Source: Fallopia convolvulus
Lineage: Eukaryota; Streptophyta; Magnoliopsida; Caryophyllales; Polygonaceae
NCBI GenBank assembly: GCA_964016875.1
Contig: OZ024719.1
Span: 27,161,877-27,225,876 of the forward strand
Direction: 5' to 3'
Length of the DNA: 64,000 nt
Shown here: positions 34,567 to 44,979 of the stretch, piece by piece
Position numbering within the stretch: position 1 is the stretch's first letter
Layout of the letters: each line of letters begins with the position of its first letter
Program-made: the position numbers and the translations under genes
Notes under the pieces: model-generated
The model's input: the letters and a program-made list of their open reading frames with translations, nothing else
Database searches by the model: none
What the model was told of the DNA's origin: nothing

Positions 34567-35314
34567 TTTTGTAAGTTTTTTTGAAGGATTTGGAGGTTTC
34601 TTGAAAAAGGGAGTGAAAGGGATGCAGAGAAGAAGAATGGAAGAGATGGAAGAGGAGATAAGATCCCAAAAATGGCAAATGAGGGTTTTAAGGAGAGAAG
34701 GGCGAAGGGTAGAAAGGGAAGTGGAAAACCTCGATAACCGTCGCCCAATGAACGTGGGGCGTCGTTTCAACTTCCATGGCACGCTTCTGGACACGCGTCA
34801 CGATCTCTTGGGAAGTCCTTTTCAAGATTTGAATACTTGGCCCTTAGCGCTTCAGAGATTCTGACACAAAAGTCCGTTTCCCAAGTGACGGTTCTTCTTT
34901 GAAGATGAGTCAGCTTTTGCTTGCTAGTATGTATCAGTTCCCATGATCTTGTCAAGGTCAGGGAGAGTAAAGTGGCAAAGGGAACTTCACACTCATCCTT
35001 TTGTGGGGCTAGGGGACTCAAAAGGGAACCAGACAATTTTCGACTCGATAAAGGAAATATTTTGGCTCATGAGAAGCGTTTGTCTGGTCCCTAGCTTAGG
35101 GTGGGTTATATGATCAACCGTCATAGTGGCTTGTAAAGAGGGATAAAGGGAACTCTGGTTGATCATGCATGGCCGAAAGAAATAAAGTTCCCTTGTACAC
35201 ATTTTTCTCTAGACTAGTAATCATGGCACAGTGAAAGCAATAAATCCAAGTTCCCTATCATGCAATCTTAGATAAACTAGTCAGGCATTGAGAGAGAGAC
35301 AAACAGGGACTTGT
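34567..35314 (-). other. Spacer between pol and third ORF
   Basis: About 750 bp follow the pol stop with no convincing frame. GTTCCC/GGGAAC words are frequent, for example near 34940, 34980, 35025, 35149, 35190 and 35250. It may be the leader of a subgenomic RNA for the third ORF. Confidence 0.5.
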
Positions 35315-38300
35315 TTAGTTTAGAGTTATCATCCCTAGAAGCATTCGAAAACGCTGGTAGGGACGTCTGTCTACAACTTTGGTAAGAATGTCCGCAATTT
35401 GCTCTTCAGTTCTACAGTGTTCCATCGAGATGTTCCCACTTTCAACATTGTCACGTAGAAAGTGATGTCTTATATCAATATGCTTAGTTCTAGAATGATG
35501 CACAGGATTTTTGGAAATGTTTATGGCACTAGTGTTATCACAAAGTATGGGAACTGGGCCAAAAGACATACCGGAATCCTGGAGTTGTGACTTAAGCCAT
35601 AGAACTTGGGAACAGCACGATGCGGCAGCCACATATTCGGCTTCAGCTGTGGAGAGTGCCACTGAGTTTTGCTTTTTAGATCCCCACGAGACTAAGCATG
35701 ACCCTAGGAACTCGGCCATTCCTGATGTGCTCTTTCTATCAACCAAGTGCCCTGCAAAATCTGCATCTGTGTATGCAATGAGCTCAAGGGAACTGTTCCT
35801 TGGATACCATAGGCACAAGTTATCGTTCCCTTTGAGATACCTGAAAATTCTCTTCACGTCTTTCAGGTGTGATTCCATAGGGTTAGCTTGAAAACGAGCA
35901 CAAAGACATACGGAGAACATGATATCAGGTCTACTAGCTGTTAAGTAAAGGAGGGACCCAATCATACCTCGATAGTTCCTTTGGTCCACACTTATACCTG
36001 TTTCATCCGCATTGAGCCTTGAATTGGGAGAGATGGGAGTGTCGATGGGCTTGGAGTGTTCCATCCCATACTTCACGAGCATTTCCTTGATGTATTTCTG
36101 TTGATGAATCTTTGTTCCCTCCTTGGTTTGGGATATTTGGAGTCCCAGGAAGAACGTGAGTTCCCCAATGAGACTCATCTCAAACTCACTGCTCATGAGG
36201 TCCTTAAATTTCTCTACAAGAGTTTCGTTAGTTGCTCCAAACACAATGTCATCAACATATACTTGCACGATCAAAATATCTTTAGACTCTTTCTTTAAAA
36301 ACAAGGTCTTGTCTATGGAACCGCGAAGGTATCCATGGGACAAGAGAAATTGAGCAAACCTGTCATACCAAGCTCTAGGAGCTTGTTTGAGTCCGTAGAG
36401 GGCCCTCTCTAGGAAATAGACATGGTTGGGTAACTTCTCATCTTCGAATCTTGGAGGTTGGGCCACATACACTTCTTCCTTGAGATGTCCATTGAGGAAG
36501 GCTGTTTTCACATCCATTTGATAAAGCTTGAATCCCTTGTGAGCAGCATAGGCAATTAAGAGTTTGATGGCCTCGATCCTGGCAACCGGTGCGAAGGTCT
36601 CATCGTAGTCGATTCCTTCCTCTTGCTTGTAGCCTTGTGCCACAAGCCTAGCCTTGTTCCTTGCTACAACCCCAGTATCATCGAGCTTGTTTCTAAAGAC
36701 CCATCGAGTTCCTATGATGTTCTTGTTTTTGGGCCTAGGAACTAGCTTCCAAAATTTGTTCCTCTCGAATTGGTGGAGTTCCTCTTGCATGGCTTGAATT
36801 CAATCTGGGTCCTTCAAAGCTTCTTTGATATTTTTGGGTTCCACCATGGAAACAAACGCGTTAAAAACACAAAAATTATTGAGAGAGGAACGAGTTTGTA
36901 CACCTTTATCATAAGGGGAGATGATGTTCTCAATGGGGTGGTCCTTCCTTTGTTGAAAGGTTCTTGTGTGAGTGGGTTCCCTTGCATGTGTGTCATCTTC
37001 AGTAGCTGTTTCTTTGTCATGGGAACACTCATCTTCAGCTTCTTCATTTGATGTTTCTTCAGAGATTTCTGGCAAGTTCCCTCTTAGTTCCCCTTGAATA
37101 CTGGATTCTGGCAGGGTATTGTCTTGGGGGACAACAAAGTTGTTCCCTGAAGAGGGAACCTCGAGAGAGTTGGAGGTGTCTTGTAGTTCTTCTGAGGAGG
37201 GGGCCTCGAGGGAGATTTGATCAGTGAGAGTTGGATCTCCGTCGTTGTTCCCTGGTGGTGGGATGTTGCTTGCACTTGGATAGTCTTCATCCCTTTTCCT
37301 TGGCTCATCATCGTCATCATCATCGTCTTCTTGCCTGACTAGCTTGAACAGAGTTCCCTTCCCTTGGGTCTCTGTTCCCATCTTTACAGACTTTTCGTTG
37401 AAGACGACATGAATGCTTTCCTCTATCTTCTTGGTCCTCTTATTGTAGACCCTGTAAGCCTTGCTTTGTGATGAGTATCCCAGGAAGATCCCTTCGTCGC
37501 TTCTGGGGTCGAATTTGCCAAGATTGTCTTTGCCGTTATTGTGAACAAAGCATGTGCAACCAAATGTTCTCAAGTGTGAGATGTTTGGTTTTCTCCCTTT
37601 GATGAGCTCATAGGACGTCTTGTTGATCAGGGGCCTTGTCATGGCTCGGTTCAGGATGTACGTAGCTGTGGAGATGGCTTCAGTCAAGAAGCACTCAGGA
37701 ACTCCACTTTCAATCATCATGGTTCTAGCCATGTCCTCCAGAGTTCTGTTCTTTCTCTCGACCACTCCATTTTTCTGAGGAGTGCGAGGAGCTGAGAAGT
37801 TGTGAGAGATCCCATTTTTCTCACAGAAGTTTAGGAACTCTGAGTTTTGAAACTCAGTTCCGTGATCAGATCTGATTGCTTTCAGCTTTAGCCCCAAGCT
37901 TACTTCTGTTCTTTTGATAAAGGGCTCAAATTCCTCAAATGCTTGTGATTTTGCCTTCAAGAAAATAACCCAGGTGAATCTTGAAAAATCGTCAATTAAA
38001 ACATACATGTACCTTTTTCCACCGTAGCTAGCTATTCTCATGGGACCACAGAGATCCATGTGAATTAGCTTCAGGGACCTGGTTGTGCTCACTACCTTCT
38101 TGGGTTTAAAGGAGTTCCTGGTCTATTTCCCTCGAACACATGCTTCACACATTTTGACTCCTTCGAGATTGATTCGTGGAAGACCAATGACCAGATCCTG
38201 TAGATAAAGCTTTAGGATTTGATTTACACCAGCGTGTCCCAGTCTTCGATGCCAGAGTTCCGTGTCATCTTGGGAACTCGCAAGGCACAACTTCATTGGT

Positions 38301-38668
38301 GGTTCAAAGTTGGTATCCACCACATACACATTGTTGTATCTTCTTCCTCTTAGAATTACTTTGTTGGTCTTCTTGTTGATGACGAGACATTCATCTGAGT
38401 CGAAAGTGACGATGTTGTTCCCTTGATCACACATCTGGGAGACACTCAACAGATTGTATCCCAGATCCTTTACAAGATTTACGTTGCTAACTTTAATAGA
38501 TCTATTGAGCAACACTTCTCCTTTTCCAATAACTTCTCCCTTGTTCTTGTTGCCAAATGAGACGTGGCCTCCTTCGGCATGAGTGTGGAGTGAGATGAGG
38601 ATATCCTTGTTTCCTATCATATGGTTCGAGAATCCACTATCTATGAACCATGTACTGTTCCCTCTCAC
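35315..38668 (-). pseudogene. Copia pol: protease, integrase, RT, RNase H
   Basis: A single frame runs the whole way, interrupted by a TAG just after ACVRGK (about 38120) and a TGA before IQAMQEE (about 36797). The protease has DSGFS, where copia elements usually have DSGCS or DSGAS. The integrase zinc-binding segment is present (LWHRRLGH and CEAC). The D, D and E of the integrase core lie in HMDLCG, RSDHGTE and VVERKNRT. Reverse transcriptase has TAFLNG and the catalytic YVDD. RNase H has YTDADFAG and AEAEY. After integrase lies an acidic Ser-rich linker with an Asp run (36800-37400). It ends at 35315. All catalytic residues survive; both stops are single-codon lesions. Confidence 0.93.
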
Positions 38669-38687
38669 TGCGACCTACAAGGAAAAG

Positions 38688-39626
38688 TTAGTGTTTTGAG
38701 ACCCAGGCAAGATGACTCTTGCCAGGTCCCTTGCAAGGGAAAACATTATCATTCAAGATATAGTCAGAAATGTTGATGTCTTGAGAATTTGGAGAGTTGG
38801 AGTTCCTTTGGTGATTAGCATGACGTTTTTGTTTGTTTGGGAACTCACGGTTTCTAAAGGTTTGGGCTCTCTTCTTGGGACATGCATCCTTGTAGTGTCC
38901 ATGAGCACCACAGTGCCAACGCGTCTTATAGTATTCTCCTAGGTAGTATTTTGGGTGTGGTCTCTGGATCCGGTTCCTATCCATGGTTTCCTTGTTGTAC
39001 ACACGAGACCCGTTTCCCTTAGCAATTTTGACATAGATTCTATGTCCGGAGTTCCCAGTATAGTAATCTCTCTCACCATTGTTTCCACTCTCTAGGACCC
39101 TGATTTTCTCCTCGAGATGAGCATTTTTCTGTTTCTCGCACTGGAGTTCTAAGGCCCTACACTCATGGATTTCATGTTCGCTCAAGGGTGACTTTCCGTT
39201 CTTGGAACACTCACCTTTGTATCCTATGCCATGTCTGGCTGGGACAAACTTAATTTGGGAACTAGAGGATTCAAGATGTTCGGGAGTCTTACTCAGGTTT
39301 TGCAAGAGGGTGTTCTCATCTTTCTCTAGAGTTTTGATTTCTCTTTCTAGATCAACAATGTGAGACACATGGGACTTGAGTTTTTCGAGAAGGGATATGC
39401 AGTTGGGACAGGGCTCAAGACCAACTAATTGAGAATTTATGTGTTCCTGTTTTTCCAACTTGTTTTGCAATTTTATGTTATCTTTGACAAGGCTTGAAAG
39501 GATTTTCAACAACTCAGGTTTTTCATAGTTATTTAAAGAATCGAGAATAGTTTCAGTGGTTACCTCACTGGGTTGTTCCCCAGTGGTTTCTCCTAGGCCA
39601 TGCCACACATATCTGGGAGTGCCCAT
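38688..39626 (-). pseudogene. Gag C-terminal/linker part with damaged second zinc knuckle
   Basis: This 312-codon frame lies between the gag zinc knuckle and protease. It has coiled-coil stretches (LVKDNIKLQNKLEKQEH and similar), a C-P-N-C pair, and near the C-terminus WHCGAHGHYKDAC, a CX2CX4HX4C knuckle whose first Cys is Arg. A frame change near 39620 separates it from gag. Its stop and a second frame change near 38680 separate it from pol. Confidence 0.75.
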
Positions 39627-39629
39627 GAC

Positions 39630-40627
39630 TCGGGATCTTCGTCTTCATCATCGCTCCAGGTAGCGATGTAGGCCTTCTTTCCTTGCTTCCGGCCATCAGT
39701 TCCCTGTGGGCATTCCTTCGCAAAATGTCCTTTCCTGTTGCACTTGTAGCAGGTCACATCTGAGAGATCCTTCTCTGCGGGTTTTCTTTGGGAACTCTGT
39801 CCTTTTCCCTAGTTTCCACTGTTCCGTTGAGACTTCCCTTTGTAGAAGTTTCGAAGAGCCTTTGTTACGAGAACTAGCTCCTCATCCTCTTCTTCTTCGG
39901 AGTCTTCGTGTTGTTCTTGGGTTGATTTGAGCATCTTCTCGATCTTGAGTGCGATCCCTCGATGAGCTCGAGTTTGTTCCTTATCATCGATCTTTCTCTT
40001 CTCGTGTCCCACTAGCTTTCCAAACACTTGATGGAGCAAGAGTGTTCGATTTTCCGAATTTTCCTTGAACATTGTTCTCTCGTTTTCCCATTCTCCAGTC
40101 AATCCGTTGAAGAGTTGTTGGACCTTCACCTTGTGGGTGATTTCTTCTTTGGTGATCCCCAAGCCTTCCATTTTGGTGCAAAGTCCTTCAAATCGGGACT
40201 GGTAGCTATCGACAGACTCTCCCATCTCCATTTGAAAGTTGTAGAACTCCTTTTTTGCATTCATCTGAAGATCTTCTCGGAGATCTGAGTTCCCAACGTG
40301 CATTTGTTGGACGGCTTCCCACATTTCCTTAGCTGTGTCAAGGTTTGCTACTCTGTCACAATCTTGTATGCACATGGACCTCTTCAGGTACTGTTTGGCT
40401 TTGTAGTTTCCCTCCATACACTTGTACTCTTTGGTTCCCCACTTTGAGAGTTCGTTAACTATAGCTGGATCGATTTCGAAGTTGCCTCTCTCGATAACAC
40501 ACCAGGCTTGGTAGTCTTGGCCACGCATCCAATCCTTCATGTCGCGTTGCCAGCTTTCAAATCTTCCTGTAATAAGCCTTGGTGGCTTACTAGTGTTGTT
40601 CCCCACCTGAGTAAGTTCCTGAGCCAT
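39630..40627 (-). pseudogene. Copia gag (UBN2-type) with zinc knuckle beyond a stop
   Basis: From ATG 40627 the frame runs 272 codons to TAG at 39809-39811. Typical gag motifs are visible: WMRGQDYQAW, AKEMWEAV, SRFEGLCTKM and VQQLFNGL. An acidic tail follows. The same frame continues past the TAG with a standard zinc knuckle (CYKCNRKGHFAKEC) and a DEDEDPE stretch. The TAG could be a lesion or, less likely, a readthrough site. Gag packages the RNA in cytoplasmic particles. Confidence 0.88.
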
Positions 40628-40666
40628 CTGATACCTGCGATGCTAACACAAATCTAGAGCAAACTC

Positions 40667-40678
40667 GCTCTGATACCA
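40667..40678 (-). other. Primer-binding site, initiator tRNA-Met
   Basis: On the minus strand TGGTATCAGAGC follows the 5' LTR end by two bases. It is complementary to the 3' end of plant initiator tRNA-Met. Confidence 0.92.
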
Positions 40679-40680
40679 AT

Positions 40681-41231
40681 TGTTGGATCGTAAACGTTAG
40701 CAAAGAGCTTGGGAATTGGCAGTTAAGCTTTTCTTGATGCCCAAGTTGTACTTTCTTCACATGTGACTTTGGTTTGAACTAGGTCAACTTCTTGGATCAA
40801 TCGGACCGTTGGATGAAGCGTGACAGTCTGATCCTCAGACTGTTCCTTCGGGCTGTCTGAGACAGAATCCCGCGATCTGCGCTGAGCGGTCGTTGTCCTC
40901 ACATGTGAGTTCCCATTTCATGGGAACTGTCTTGTTCAGAGTTCCCTTGATGGAAACTCTTCATCGTTGTAAGCTTGTGTGCTCTTGATCATTTTTGGGA
41001 GTTCCCACTTCATGGGAACTTCCCTCTTTAGAGTTCCCTTAATGGAAACTCTGCATTGTAGGCTTCTGTGGCTTTTGGTCATTCATGGGAGTTCTTGGCT
41101 GTACCTGCGTTCCTTAGAAATACTTGAACAAGCAACATTAGTTCCCTATGGTGTTTGTCATTATCAAAACTTGAGAGAATTACATCGTTGATCCGTTGTT
41201 TAGAACCAGAGGTCCCAACAACGTCCCAACA
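40681..41231 (-). repeat. 5' LTR of the copia element, internally deleted
   Basis: Both ends match the 3' LTR, but about 509 bp (equivalent to 30783-31291) are missing between AAGCT and the CTTGATGCCC block. The lost part holds the TATA box and probable transcription start, so this copy cannot start its own genomic RNA. The outer end carries 11 extra bases, ACGTCCCAACA, a near-repeat of the LTR terminus, before the GAAAC duplication. Shared parts differ at roughly seven positions in 540 bp. Confidence 0.9.
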
Positions 41232-41236
41232 GAAAC

Positions 41237-42068
41237 ACTAACGTAAACAGTTTGAAAAATGGACATAAAAGGAAACGAAAACCGTTACATTCGAAACTTG
41301 TTTGGTTTACAATCGAAAGCATAAAGTTTGAAAAAAAATCCCTGATTCCTCATTTAGGTTTTTTTTCTCCCATTCCAAAAAAATTTAAATTTTCCTTTTT
41401 CTACCTTCCCAATTTCTCATCTAGGTTTTTTTCGACATGTGACTCAAAGCCTTCCCGATCTGAAGACCCAACTAGCCCTCCTAATCTATTCGATTGTCTC
41501 TGTTCAATTGACCCGAAGTCAAAGCTCCGTCTTCGTTGGAAGCTCCCTCGGTTCGATCGACTTCCAATTCTTACGTTAACGATCACCAGCGTGAGCAATG
41601 AAGCCCCAAAAATAGCCCTTGTTCTATCTTTTCTCATCCTTGCATCGGAGCTCTGCCGTCACCGATATCATGTTGATGCCATGCCGAAGAAGTAGGAGGT
41701 GGGAGGCAGGAGGGGTGTTGAGGACGCTAGAGGTGGGGGGGGGGATTGTAAGGATGACGGAAAGTGCCCGGTGGTTGTTATAATGGCCAAGGTCAGATGG
41801 AGAGGATGAGTCGAGAAAGTCAGTGGAGAGTTGGGAAAGGAATGACTTTTGTTATTTCACAAATTTTTAGAGGAAATGAAAGAAGGGTTGATTCTGATTT
41901 TTAGCTAAATAAAAAAAATAGTAATTTGACCATCAAACACTCATACGAGGGAGTGAAAAGTTGTTTCTGTTTCTCAAGTAAGAAAAATGCACTATCAAAT
42001 AGACCTTGAAACTTTGTTTTTCAATGTTCTAGAATGTTTTACTTTTCAAAGAGAATATAATCTCTCTT
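41237..42068. other. Right flank of the copia element
   Basis: The 147-codon plus-strand frame at 41252-41695 has no recognised domain and is probably chance. The words near 42000 (ATCAAATAGACCTT) are roughly inverted relative to AAGGGCATGTTTGAT at 30704-30718, so the copia element may sit inside an older TIR element of about 0.8 kb. Confidence 0.35.
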
Positions 42069-42840
42069 ATATATTATGATGCGACCTTGACCATAGACGC
42101 CCATCAGAGGAAAGACGCTCCAGCCTTGCGCTCGGATGGATCGGTCACTCATGTTTGGACCCATGCAATCATCGTCGCGATGCAGTCCATAGTGTCACGC
42201 CTCTCCCCAGGCCATGACGCGCCGGACACCGGGCCATCGCAGGTGATGGCGCGGTGTCCACATTATAAACTTCGTGCCACATAGGATTATATCATGTACC
42301 ACCTAGGATTTTTCCTACATGTCATTCTCACATTAAGCCACCTAGAATTCTGCCACATATGATTTTGCATTTTTAGCAATTTACATATGTTGATATTATT
42401 TTAAAATTAGATTAATTAATTTAGGAAATTCGAAAAGATTATATCTAAAAATAAAATAAACTATACGAACATTAAATATTAATATCAAATATTTTTTATG
42501 ATAATTTATTTAAGTTATTTATTTTGTTCACGTCATAATCTTTGTTTATATAATAATAGTAGTTAAATAAATTTTTGTATTTTACACATTGAAACACTTT
42601 TGTGACATCATAAGATAAGTCTAAATTAAAACCACATGCTAAATTTTTTCAAATCAAATGACTAAGTAGTTTTTTATATTTTTTGTCAGTTTATAGGAAC
42701 ATTAAATATTAATAATAAATATATTTTGGCAATTTATATAAGTTTTTTTTGCCACGCCATAATTTGTGTGTAAATAGTAATAAATTTTTTTATTTTTTTA
42801 TATTTTACACATTATTACATTTCTCCTATGAGCACTTGCA
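42069..42840. other. Possible Helitron relative with GC-rich insert
   Basis: The segment 42290-42360 shares CCACCTAGGATTT, ACATGTC and TTAAGCCACCT with the start of the Helitron at 18497. Just left of it, 42087-42284 is strikingly GC-rich for this region, with a 65-codon open frame of no known domain. A captured gene fragment is possible. No clear 3' hairpin or CTRR end was found. Confidence 0.3.
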
Positions 42841-42879
42841 ACCATAGATGTTCAATCAAATAAAGGAGTACCTTACATG

Positions 42880-42891
42880 GCTCTGATACCA
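42880..42891 (-). other. Primer-binding site, initiator tRNA-Met
   Basis: On the minus strand TGGTATCAGAGC follows an LTR end (TTCATCA) by two bases. Only a few hundred bases of internal sequence, at most, follow. Confidence 0.8.
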
Positions 42892-42893
42892 CG

Positions 42894-43526
42894 TGATGAA
42901 GGATCTTGTCGTTGAAGCAATGCAAGGCAATCCGAGGAAGACACGAGCAAATCTCCAAGAGAAAAAAGGGGTGACACTTGGCTCTTCTTGGAGGCAATCT
43001 TGGATGGTGATGGATGGCGATGGATGGTGATGAAGGGCGTTTTTGTGGGGTGAAATGGACAATGAAAAACGATGGTATAGGTTGGATATGGATGAGCCTT
43101 CAAGAGGATATGACTCACCTCTCGAAAACATGAACTAGAAGACTCGGGCTAGGATGTGACTCACCTAGATCAAATCTCCGGTCTTGGATCGATATGACTC
43201 ACGATCCAATTGATCTAAACTGAAAATTGAAATAGAAAACAAATGAAATTTGAATTCAACTTGAAGGAGAAAAGGGTTTGAGTGTTCTTGATCAACCTTG
43301 TCTAACTAGGAAACTAGAGCCCTAGTGGCTTATAACGAAAGACCTAAGGGAAAAACTGACATTTGCCTTAGAAAAGGTTTAACAAATAACAAAATATACC
43401 TAATATTTTCAAATGTCATAAAACACTCTCACAAGGCAAGCAATGAACCACACAAGTCGTGGCCTTCTAACAAGACAAGCACGCCTCACTATCTCACGAT
43501 TTGAAGGCTTTAGCATATTCACATCA
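42894..43526 (-). repeat. LTR flanked by polypurine tract and primer site
   Basis: On the minus strand it starts TGATGTGA after the purine tract GAAGGGAGGGAGGA (43527-43540) and ends TTCATCA before a tRNA-Met primer site. Length is 633 bp. A normal 3' LTR has only the purine tract and a normal 5' LTR only the primer site, so one LTR is shared by two internal regions. I infer a tandem element or recombined copy trimmed on both sides. Confidence 0.65.
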
Positions 43527-43540
43527 TCCTCCCTCCCTTC

Positions 43541-43813
43541 AAAAAGGATTTGTCCTTGAATCCTAGTGCACTTCCAAGTGAAAATCTCTTGAACATCATA
43601 GCTTAATGGCAACTCTATCCCAAAACCGTTAAAGCAGACAAGTCTCATTAATGGCGATGGGCCATCGTCTTGTGGCCATATGAATGGGAGTGACACTCCA
43701 CAAGTATCATTGTAGGGGACACGCCAAGATTTGGTCGTATGACAACCAAAATAATTCGGACAAATGATCTCCTCGATGATGCTAGGAACATTTTTCAGCT
43801 CACACTTGTTCAA
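43541..43813 (-). pseudogene. C-terminal end of a retroelement polyprotein
   Basis: The frame of 43409-43813 reads through the polypurine tract into the LTR. The part before the tract has GQILFEG just upstream of GREDD, similar in placement to the ends of plant gypsy polyproteins. No catalytic motif is present and the lineage is uncertain. Confidence 0.4.
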
Positions 43814-44345
43814 GGTCCTTTAAGAATGACCCTACCTACCTTCCTTCAGCTCTTGATTCTTCGTCTTTAAACCTTTGAGTGAAGTTTCCTAGAATCTGGC
43901 ATCTGTCGCGAAGGGAGAGAAATGCCAGACAAAATTACAAAAAACAAAAGGAATTAGTCTAAGGAGACTAAGCAAGTGAGAGTGAAAATTATCAAGGGTA
44001 GTATAGTAATTTTATTATCTCATCAAGGATATTAAATGAAGAAGTACTTGAAAATTATAATCACTTTGTGGAGATTATAAGGACGGAATTTAGTTGGTCT
44101 CGAAAAGAGATAAACTTGGATTCGAAAAGAAGGGAACCACGTGATTGTAGTTCCTCACGCCCTTTTCGGACCGAGAGTCGGGTCGGTCTTACACGTGGTG
44201 CTAAACCGGCCCGGTTTTAATTCATTTTAATGTGCACTACCACTTATCTTTATTACGTGTCAAAACGTTTCATATTATTTATGAATTTTAAGGGTGTGGA
44301 GGTTGTGATAGAGCCAAGTCCACTTAAAGGAAATGAAGTAATTAC
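43814..44345. other. Intergenic, retroelement-like, no gene
   Basis: It contains a palindrome AAACCGGCCCGGTTT near 44203-44217 and nearby CGGACCGAG and GGGTCGGTC words, resembling the cassettes of the gypsy elements. A similar GGACCGAAAGTCGG patch lies near 48262. No open frame of interest. Confidence 0.35.
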
Positions 44346-44346
44346 A

Positions 44347-44465
44347 TGCCTCTTTCATCTTGAGTGTTCAAGCCTCTTTCATCCAGAGTGTGCAGGCCTC
44401 TTTCATCCTGAGTGTGCAAGCATCTTTCATCCAGAGTGTGCAGGCCTCTTTCATCCTATAGCCAT
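44347..44465. repeat. 24-bp tandem repeat, about 4-5 copies
   Basis: Units of TGTGCAGGCCTCTTTCATCC plus four bases repeat with small changes. Read on the plus strand they give an eight-residue peptide repeat (CAGLFHPE), but the frame is only 79 codons and probably not a gene. Confidence 0.85.
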
Positions 44466-44529
44466 CTAGCTAGTGTATAATATCGTCTATGCTAATCCAT
44501 AACGAATCTCGAAAAGATATTGAAACAAA

Positions 44530-44760
44530 CAAGGACACAAATCATCGGTCCTAAAGTTCAATACTAGCGTAGTACGAATCATAATAACAATATGTCGTTA
44601 TTTATAAGCAAATGAATAAACTTAAGTTCATTCATTTTAACAAACAAGTAGTTCCCAACATAGAAGAATTTCCTTAACGGAAACAAAAATATATGTATAA
44701 AAAGGTTACAAGGGAGAATATCCACTTACCTTGAATTTCCTTCGGGGTGATACGAAACTC
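44530..44760. repeat. Dispersed LTR-like module, copy C
   Basis: Matches blocks of 890-1135 in the same order (TACGAAT, TCGTTA, ATAAGCAAATGAATAAAC, AACAAACAAGT, ACTTACCTTGAA). Parent family unknown. Confidence 0.45.
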
Positions 44761-44979
44761 GGAATTAGAAATTCTTAATGACGTTCGTAAGCTTCGACCT
44801 ATTTAACCGAAAGAACGAAGAACTAACATGTATTAAAATTCTTATTTTAATTTTAATTAACCTTTCTCTTATTTTCCTCTTCTAAGAGAAGGCAAGCTGA
44901 TCTAAATTATTTTGTTTAATAGTTTAGATAGGAAATGTCAAAATAATAATTCTTTATTGTTATTTTCAAGGTGATATTT

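Larger units (their letters stand above)
30733..41231 (-). mobile_element. SIRE/Maximus-like Ty1/copia element with third ORF
   Basis: The target duplication GAAAC lies at 30728-30732 and 41232-41236. On the minus strand the order is 5' LTR, initiator-tRNA-Met primer site, gag, protease, integrase, reverse transcriptase, RNase H, a large third ORF, a polypurine tract and the 3' LTR. The size of 10.5 kb and the extra sense ORF after pol fit the SIRE/Maximus lineage. The coding region is broken by several stops and one frameshift, and the 5' LTR has lost its promoter segment. The word GTTCCC/GGGAAC occurs about 70 times (hand count), against about five expected. Confidence 0.93.

Noticed and set aside
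41252..41695. 147-codon open frame to the right of the copia element
   Set aside because: No domain, low-complexity start, no splice context; it lies in a probable TIR-element remnant.
44230..44469. Secreted repeat protein gene
   Set aside because: Only 79 codons, made mostly of a 24-bp tandem repeat, with no promoter or signal sequence.
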